Shown one piece after another: positions 58,953 through 64,000 of a stretch of DNA of 64,000 nt. Source of the stretch: JAWKXU01 sp020446465 (GTDB lineage: Bacteria > Pseudomonadota > Alphaproteobacteria > Sphingomonadales > Sphingomonadaceae); assembly GCA_041396845.1 (NCBI GenBank), contig JAWKXU010000003.1:1-64000 (forward strand), read 5' to 3'. How positions within the stretch are numbered: the stretch's first letter is position 1; the number at the start of each line of letters is the position of its first letter. The translations under genes and the position numbers were made by a program. Below the pieces are notes generated by a model. It was not told where the DNA came from. It did no database searches and worked only from the letters and a program-made list of their open reading frames with translations.

Positions 58953-60195
58953 TCGCATCGCCCCCACGCGGACGCCGCAGTTCGAGGCACGGTTGAAGAA
59001 ACGCTACGCGGCAGAGCGGCGTTTCAAGATTCTGGGCTTCAGCGCAGTGCTGTTTTCCGTCGCTGTGCTGGCCATGTTGCTGGTGACGATGACCATGAAT
59101 GGCCTGGCCGGGTTTTCGCGCGCGGAAATGGCCGTTAAGATCAATTTTGCCGAGAGCGGGATAACGCTCGATCCGCGTTCGCTTGATGAGAATACAGGGC
59201 AGAAAACGCTCGAAAGCGCCGGGTTGCCGGATATAGTTTCTGCGGCAGCGCTTGAGGCCCTGGGCGAGGAAGGTGCGCACCAGCTTGGCGACGGCGCGTG
59301 GCAGGAAGTTGCACAACAGATCATCGCCAGTCCGGACTTGCTTCGCACTGAAAGCACGTTCTGGCTGCCGGCCGATGAAAAAATGGCATCGGCCCTGCGT
59401 GGCGACGGGCAGGCTGATCTTCAGCCTCTCGCGCAAAAGCTTTCTGAGAAAGGCCTGCTGGAACGCCATTCCGACCCTGGGTTCATGGTCCGATCGGACG
59501 CGACCGACCCACAGATGGTGGGGATCTGGGGCGCGCTGAAAGGCTCCATCCTCACCATGATAATCACGCTGGCCTTTGCGTTCCCGATTGGAACGCTGGC
59601 CGCGCTCTATCTGGAGGAGTTTGCCGCCCGCAACCGCTGGACGGACATTATCGAAGTGTCCATCAACAACCTTGCGGCTGTGCCGTCCATTATTTTCGGC
59701 CTGTTGGGCCTGGCCGTATTTCTGACGATTTTTCCCAATTACAGGTCCGCCCCGCTTATTGGTGGTCTGACGCTCGCGCTGATGACGATGCCGGTAATCG
59801 TCATTTCCGGCCGAAATGCGATCAAGGCCGTGCCGCCTTCCATTCGCGATGGCGCGCTGGCAGTGGGCGCATCGCGTTTGCAGGTCGTGTTCCATCATGT
59901 GCTGCCGCTCGCCCTGCCCGGCATCCTTACTGGCACGATTATCGGCATGGCCCGCGCTCTGGGCGAAACGGCGCCTTTGTTGATGATTGGTATGCGCGCT
60001 TTCGTGGCGACACCGCCTGACGGGTTCACGTCGCCTGCCACCGTTCTGCCAGTGCAGATTTTCCTGTGGTCCGACGAAATTAACCGGGGTTTTGTGGAGC
60101 GCACGTCAGCGGCCATCATCGTGTTGCTCGTGTTCCTTCTTATTATGAACGGCTTTGCGATATATCTGCGTAACCGGTTCGAGAAAAAATGGTGA
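58945..60195 (+). CDS. pstA: Phosphate ABC transporter permease PstA
   Basis: 416 residues. After the first membrane segment (about 30-55) it has a large soluble insertion (about 60-190) of the DUF3333 type, then the permease core with GIWGALKGSILTMIITLAFAFPIGTLAALYL, EEFAARNRWTDIIEVSINNLAAVPSIIFG and IPPSIRDGALAVGASRLQVVFHHVLPLALPG-like EAA loop. The ATG at 58945 lies inside pstC. Confidence 0.93.
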   Translation: MSNRIAPTRTPQFEARLKKRYAAERRFKILGFSAVLFSVAVLAMLLVTMTMNGLAGFSRAEMAVKINFAESGITLDPRSLDENTGQKTLESAGLPDIVSAAALEALGEEGAHQLGDGAWQEVAQQIIASPDLLRTESTFWLPADEKMASALRGDGQADLQPLAQKLSEKGLLERHSDPGFMVRSDATDPQMVGIWGALKGSILTMIITLAFAFPIGTLAALYLEEFAARNRWTDIIEVSINNLAAVPSIIFGLLGLAVFLTIFPNYRSAPLIGGLTLALMTMPVIVISGRNAIKAVPPSIRDGALAVGASRLQVVFHHVLPLALPGILTGTIIGMARALGETAPLLMIGMRAFVATPPDGFTSPATVLPVQIFLWSDEINRGFVERTSAAIIVLLVFLLIMNGFAIYLRNRFEKKW

Positions 60196-61040
60196 CTGAA
60201 ACTATGTCTGCGCCCGATATGGACGATCAGAAGTCCGATGCTGCGGCCCCCGATGCAGGGTCCACCGACCATACGGCTGATGGCCCTGCGAAGATGCGGG
60301 CGAACAATGTTTCCGTTTTCTACGGTGCGAAGCAGGCGATCGACAATGTGTCCATCAATGTCCCGGTTGAACATGTAACCGCCTTCATCGGGCCGTCTGG
60401 CTGCGGCAAATCCACATTCCTGCGTAGCCTCAACCGGATGAATGACACGATCCCCAACGCCCGTGTCGAAGGCGAAATCCTGCTTGATGGTGAAGACATT
60501 TACCAGTCGGGCATGGATGTCGTGCAGTTGCGCGCCCGCGTCGGCATGGTGTTCCAGAAACCCAATCCGTTCCCCAAGTCGATTTTTGAAAATATCGCCT
60601 ATGGGCCGCGCATCCACGGCCTGGCCGATGGCAAGGATGAGCTCGACCAGATCGTGGAGCGCAGTTTGCGTCGTGCTGGCCTATGGGATGAAGTGAAGGA
60701 TCGCCTGACGGACAGCGGCACGGCCCTGTCCGGTGGTCAGCAGCAGCGCCTCTGCATTGCGCGCGCCATTGCGGTCGAGCCTGAAGTCATCCTGATGGAT
60801 GAACCGTGCTCCGCACTGGACCCGATTGCCACGGCCAAGATCGAGGAACTGATCGACGAACTGCGCGGAAACTACGCGATTGTCATCGTCACCCACTCCA
60901 TGCAGCAGGCTGCGCGCGTGTCGCAAAGAACCGCCTTTTTCCATCTTGGCAAAATGGTAGAATACGGGCCGACAACAGAGATATTCACCAATCCGCGTGA
61001 AGTTCGCACGCAGGATTACATTACAGGGCGGTACGGCTGA
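60189..61040 (+). CDS. pstB: Phosphate ABC transporter ATP-binding protein PstB
   Basis: 283 residues. Walker A IGPSGCGKSTFLRSLNRMND, Q-loop MVFQKPNPFPKSIFENIAYGPR, signature LSGGQQQRLCIARAIAVEP, Walker B ILMDEPCSALDPIAT and switch His THSMQQAARVSQRTAFF: the canonical PstB set. A 30-residue acidic N-terminal extension is present; an ATG at 60204 would shorten it. Starts 7 bases before the pstA end. Confidence 0.97.
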   Translation: MVTETMSAPDMDDQKSDAAAPDAGSTDHTADGPAKMRANNVSVFYGAKQAIDNVSINVPVEHVTAFIGPSGCGKSTFLRSLNRMNDTIPNARVEGEILLDGEDIYQSGMDVVQLRARVGMVFQKPNPFPKSIFENIAYGPRIHGLADGKDELDQIVERSLRRAGLWDEVKDRLTDSGTALSGGQQQRLCIARAIAVEPEVILMDEPCSALDPIATAKIEELIDELRGNYAIVIVTHSMQQAARVSQRTAFFHLGKMVEYGPTTEIFTNPREVRTQDYITGRYG

Positions 61041-61720
61041 TGGCAGAACATACGGTCAAGGCGTTTGACGAAGATATTACCCGCCTGCGCGGCCTGATCG
61101 CGGAAATGGGCGGCCTTGCCGAACTTTCGATCACCGAAGCGCTGGATTCGCTGGTCAAGGGATCGGAAGAAATCGCGCAAAAGGTGATTGCCCGCGACAA
61201 GAAGATCGACGCGCTCGAAGCGGAAGTGGATCGCATGGCGGTCAACGTTATCGCCTTGCGTGCGCCAATGGCTGATGACCTGCGGGAAGTTATCGCAGCC
61301 CTGAAAATTGCCGGTGTGGTCGAACGGATTGGCGATTATGCCAAGAATATTTCCAAACGTATCGGGCAGATCGAAAGCCGCAAACAGTTCGAACCCCTGA
61401 CGCTGCTGCCTGCCATGGGCGAGATTGCCGTGGAAATGGTGCATGACGTGCTGACTGCTTATGGCGCGCGTGATCCAATTCTGGCGCAGGAAGTGATCGC
61501 GAAAGACGCGAAGGTCGATGCTTTTTACAATTCGATCTTCCGCAACCTTGTTTCCTATATGGTTGAAAACCCGGCAACAATCAGCAGTGCAGCCCAGTTG
61601 CTGTTCGTGGCCCGGAATATCGAACGGATTGGCGACCACGCAACCAACGTGGCGGAAATGGTCTATTACGCGGCAACCGGCAGCTACCCGCCCGAAGCAG
61701 AAGAACGCGCCGAAGGTTGA
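61040..61720 (+). CDS. phoU: Phosphate signalling protein PhoU
   Basis: 226 residues, two repeated three-helix bundles: EDITRLRGLIAEMGGLAELSITEAL with DDLREVIAALKIAGVVERIGDYAKNI, and VHDVLTAYGARDPILAQEVI with LLFVARNIERIGDHATNVAEMV. It links Pst transport state to PhoR and prevents Pho activation when phosphate is ample. ATG overlaps the pstB stop (TGATG). Confidence 0.96.
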   Translation: MAEHTVKAFDEDITRLRGLIAEMGGLAELSITEALDSLVKGSEEIAQKVIARDKKIDALEAEVDRMAVNVIALRAPMADDLREVIAALKIAGVVERIGDYAKNISKRIGQIESRKQFEPLTLLPAMGEIAVEMVHDVLTAYGARDPILAQEVIAKDAKVDAFYNSIFRNLVSYMVENPATISSAAQLLFVARNIERIGDHATNVAEMVYYAATGSYPPEAEERAEG

Positions 61721-61797
61721 TTGTCATAATGCGGCCATTGTGTCGCATATCTGCAATAATTGTGTAGCATTGGGATGTCCGAACACAGGAACACCCC

Positions 61798-62487
61798 ATG
61801 TCGCTACCCAAACTGCTCCTCGTTGAAGATGACCCCGCTCTAGCTGAACTGCTTGAGTTCCGCTTCAAGGGCGAAGGATATGATGTCACTGTCACGGATG
61901 ACGGGGACGAAGCGCTTATCCTTGTTGCCGAGATTTTGCCTGACCTTATCATTCTGGACTGGATGATCGAAGGCACAAGCGGGATCGAAGTATGCCGGCG
62001 CCTGCGCCGGAACAAGGAAACGGCGAATATCCCCATCGTCATGCTGACGGCGCGCGGCGCCGAGGATGACAAAATCCGCGGACTGGAAACGGGCGCGGAC
62101 GATTATTTGACGAAGCCTTTCAGCCCGCGCGAACTTCTCGCCAGGGTTGCTGCCGTGCTTCGCCGGGTGAGGCCTGCGCTGGCCGGCGAATCCATATCGG
62201 TGGGCGATCTGGTACTGGACCCTACCGCGCACCGGGTTGAAAGGCGCGGTCAGCGTCTGTCACTGGGGCCGACGGAATATCGCCTGCTGAAATTCCTGAT
62301 GGAACATCCCGGCCGCGTCTTTTCGCGCAATCAGTTGCTCGATGCGGTCTGGGGCAACGGCAGCGAGATCGAGGAACGCACGGTCGATGTCCATATCCGG
62401 CGCTTGCGCAAGGGTATCGAACTGACTGGCACCAACGATCCGATCCGCACAGTGAGGTCCGCCGGATACTCGCTCGAACCGGCGTGA
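61798..62487 (+). CDS. phoB: Phosphate regulon response regulator PhoB
   Basis: 229 residues. Receiver domain (LLLVEDDPALAELLEFRFKGEGYD; phospho-Asp in IILDWMIEGTSG, about residue 54; Lys in DDYLTKPFSPREL) and OmpR-type winged helix (LSLGPTEYRLLKFLMEHPGRVFSRNQLLDAVWG, RTVDVHIRRLRKGIE). It binds Pho boxes, including the one before pstS. It is separated from phoU by 77 bases. Confidence 0.94.
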   Translation: MSLPKLLLVEDDPALAELLEFRFKGEGYDVTVTDDGDEALILVAEILPDLIILDWMIEGTSGIEVCRRLRRNKETANIPIVMLTARGAEDDKIRGLETGADDYLTKPFSPRELLARVAAVLRRVRPALAGESISVGDLVLDPTAHRVERRGQRLSLGPTEYRLLKFLMEHPGRVFSRNQLLDAVWGNGSEIEERTVDVHIRRLRKGIELTGTNDPIRTVRSAGYSLEPA

Positions 62488-62494
62488 ATCCTTG

Positions 62495-62601
62495 CTAGAG
62501 CATTTCGAGAAAAAGTTGATAGACTTTTTCGGCCAGGAAATGCGACAAATCAACAACCTATAGCGTTTCGTCCGATTCAACCTTTTCACGAAACGCTATA
62601 G
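62495..62601 (-). repeat. 107-bp two-hairpin repeat, copy B
   Basis: Reverse complement of the 50894-51000 element, same length. Stem 1 is CTATAGCGTTTCGT paired with ACGAAACGCTATAG, so the C-G pair of copy A has become T-A on both arms. Lies 8 bases after phoB and may terminate or stabilise its transcript. Confidence 0.85.
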
Positions 62602-62670
62602 CCTCAATTTTTCCGCAAGCAGCAACCGCGACGGTCTTGTCGCACGGTGGCTAACCGCTAAACAGGCCTG

Positions 62671-63588
62671 ATGACGTCTGAGCGTGGAGAGTGGCGGCAC
62701 ATCGCAGTGCCTTATGCCTTGCTGGTGCTTACCATGCTGTTCTGGGCCGGTAATTCGATTGTCGGGCGGGCCATGCGCGACGATATTCCGCCCCTGACAC
62801 TCACTTGGATTCGCTGGGTAGGGTCTGCCACTGTCCTGATGCCGTTCGCGCTTCGTCAGGCATGGGCGGAACGCGCAGAGATTCGAAAAGGGTGGCCTGC
62901 CTTGCTCCTTCTGGGCGTGACGGGAATGTGCATTTTCAATTCCCTCCTCTACACGGGCCTGCACTATACGACGGCCAGCAATGCCCTCTTGATACAGGCG
63001 ATGATCCCGGCTCTTGTGCTGATGCTGGGCGCCCTGTTCTTTGGCGACAGAACGCCGGTGCTGCGTATCGTCGGGGTTGGATTGTCGACGGTGGGCGTCG
63101 GGTTTATTGTCTTCAAGGGCAGCCTGGAGGCAGTGCTTGGCCTGCATTTGGGGCCGGGTGATTTGCTCATTCTCGGCGCCTGTGTCGTCTGGGCGATCTA
63201 TACCCTGTGCCTTCGTCTTGCGCCGCCCATTGCGCCGATGAGCTTGTTGCTGGTGACAGTGCTTATCGGTGTTATAGGGACTGCTCCTTTGGCGTGGACC
63301 GAGCGTGCACAGGTTGCTGAGATCGTGTTGACCCCGGAAGTTATCGGGGCCTGTCTCTACGTCAGTATTTTCCCTTCAGCACTGTCTTACCTTTTCTACA
63401 ATGCAGCGGTTGTCAGGATTGGTCCGGGCGCGACCGGGCAGACGATTGCATTGATGCCGCTGTTCGGGGCATGGCTCGCAGTCTTCCTGTTAGGGGAGAA
63501 GTTATATGCGTTTCACGTTGTTGGAATGGCGCTGATCTTTGCCGGCATTGCCTTGTCCGGACTGGCCCTGGTGCGCGCGAAGCAATGA
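62671..63588 (+). CDS. EamA/DMT family membrane transporter
   Basis: 305 residues with about ten membrane segments in two EamA repeats: ALLVLTMLFWAGNSIVGRAMRDDIPPLTLTWIRW at the start of the first, and ALILGACVVWAIYTLCLRLA-type start of the second (LLILGACVVWAIYTLC near 165), closing LMPLFGAWLAVFLLGEKLYAFHVVGMALIFAGI. Inner-membrane drug/metabolite exporter family; substrate unknown. Starts 69 bases after the repeat, so it is probably transcribed on its own. Confidence 0.9.
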   Translation: MTSERGEWRHIAVPYALLVLTMLFWAGNSIVGRAMRDDIPPLTLTWIRWVGSATVLMPFALRQAWAERAEIRKGWPALLLLGVTGMCIFNSLLYTGLHYTTASNALLIQAMIPALVLMLGALFFGDRTPVLRIVGVGLSTVGVGFIVFKGSLEAVLGLHLGPGDLLILGACVVWAIYTLCLRLAPPIAPMSLLLVTVLIGVIGTAPLAWTERAQVAEIVLTPEVIGACLYVSIFPSALSYLFYNAAVVRIGPGATGQTIALMPLFGAWLAVFLLGEKLYAFHVVGMALIFAGIALSGLALVRAKQ

Positions 63589-63591
63589 GTG

Positions 63592-63993
63592 TCAGGGTGC
63601 CGTGCGCGCCCAGTCGAATGCCAGTGCGATATTGCAGCTTTCGCTTGTGAAATCGACATTGACGGAACCTCCCCGCTGGTTCCAGCGGAACGGAATGTAA
63701 TAGCGGGAAAACGCGCCATCCCCGTTGGCTTTCACGCGCCAGTCGATCGGTTTCATGTCGCCATTGGTCAGGAAATAGCGGCCCTGTTCATACGGAGCCA
63801 TGCCGTAGATGGCGATGATGTAGAATTGGCCATTGCTGCCGACTTCTGCTTCGCATGAACCGCTGACGTCATGTGCAACGCGGCTCCAGCCTCGATCCAG
63901 CACAATGGGATCGTAGGCGTGGGCCGGAAATGTGGCGCTGGCCGTCAGGCAAAGCCCGGCCAGCAACAGCGATGATTTTGCAATGATCTTCAT
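63592..63993 (-). CDS. Exported hypothetical protein
   Basis: 133 residues. Signal peptide (KIIAKSSLLLAGLCLTASATFPAHA), then a beta-rich body with two cysteines (SGSCEAEVG and TSESCNIAL), which could form a disulfide. No family recognised. Convergent with the EamA gene (3 bases between stops). Confidence 0.7.
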   Translation of the reverse strand: MKIIAKSSLLLAGLCLTASATFPAHAYDPIVLDRGWSRVAHDVSGSCEAEVGSNGQFYIIAIYGMAPYEQGRYFLTNGDMKPIDWRVKANGDGAFSRYYIPFRWNQRGGSVNVDFTSESCNIALAFDWARTAP

Positions 63994-64000
63994 GGCTGCA

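Noticed and set aside
1..64000. CRISPR array or prophage structural genes
   Set aside because: No regularly spaced direct repeats, cas genes or capsid/tail genes are present; mobile DNA is limited to the first 4.6 kb.

Overview
The window looks like chromosomal DNA of an alphaproteobacterium, most likely order Sphingomonadales (Erythrobacteraceae/Sphingomonadaceae-like). This rests on the alphaproteobacterial style of RpoD, IlvB, LeuA and the fused RibB protein, the DUF4170 gene, a run of small DUF883/holin-like membrane proteins, and a phoR-pstSCAB-phoU-phoB cluster. No rRNA is present, so the placement is inference from protein style.

Layout. 1-4610 is a mobile, decaying block: an intact IS3-family element, an inverted 41-bp duplication across it, IS21-type termini, a broken istB, and frameshifted or remnant genes typical of integrated islands. 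4578-6915 is an operon (unknown gene, APH-like phosphotransferase, conserved unknown) whose last gene is cut by the IS21 debris; a long palindrome at 7039-7086 lies upstream. 7179-12037 is an accessory stretch (PQQ dehydrogenase lipoprotein, GST, flavin reductase, small conserved genes).

From 12165 on it is core genome: a riboflavin pair (RibB fused to an HTH and a degenerate GCHII-like domain, plus RibH), enolase, a four-gene membrane-stress-like operon, DUF4170, greA, and carA-lipoprotein-carB. Then come yqeY-dnaG-rpoD, rpiB-glyA-nrdR-trmJ, rpsD, a fused E1 alpha/beta dehydrogenase, a minus-strand block (xseB, ispA, coaD, PPIase, queA, ABC exporter, tgt), purL, divergent serB/miaA, and ilvB-ilvN-ilvC-yceI. 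leuA follows with a leucine-coding leader and terminator, then an AHH-nuclease gene pair, flavodoxin, recJ, two tRNA-Glu, the Pho regulon cluster and an EamA transporter.

The genes join in several units: branched-chain amino acid synthesis (44.6-50.9 kb, with hairpins before ilvB, ilvC and leuA), phosphate sensing and uptake (55.2-62.5 kb, with a Pho box before pstS), queuosine modification (queA/tgt around an ABC exporter), and pyrimidine/arginine precursor supply (carAB). The most unusual items are the AT-rich lipoprotein gene coupled inside carAB, the leuA leader with two overlapping mini-ORFs, a 107-bp two-hairpin repeat present in two opposite copies with compensatory stem changes, the HTH-RibB fusion beside a small palindrome, and an AHH-nuclease-like gene coupled to an unknown partner.
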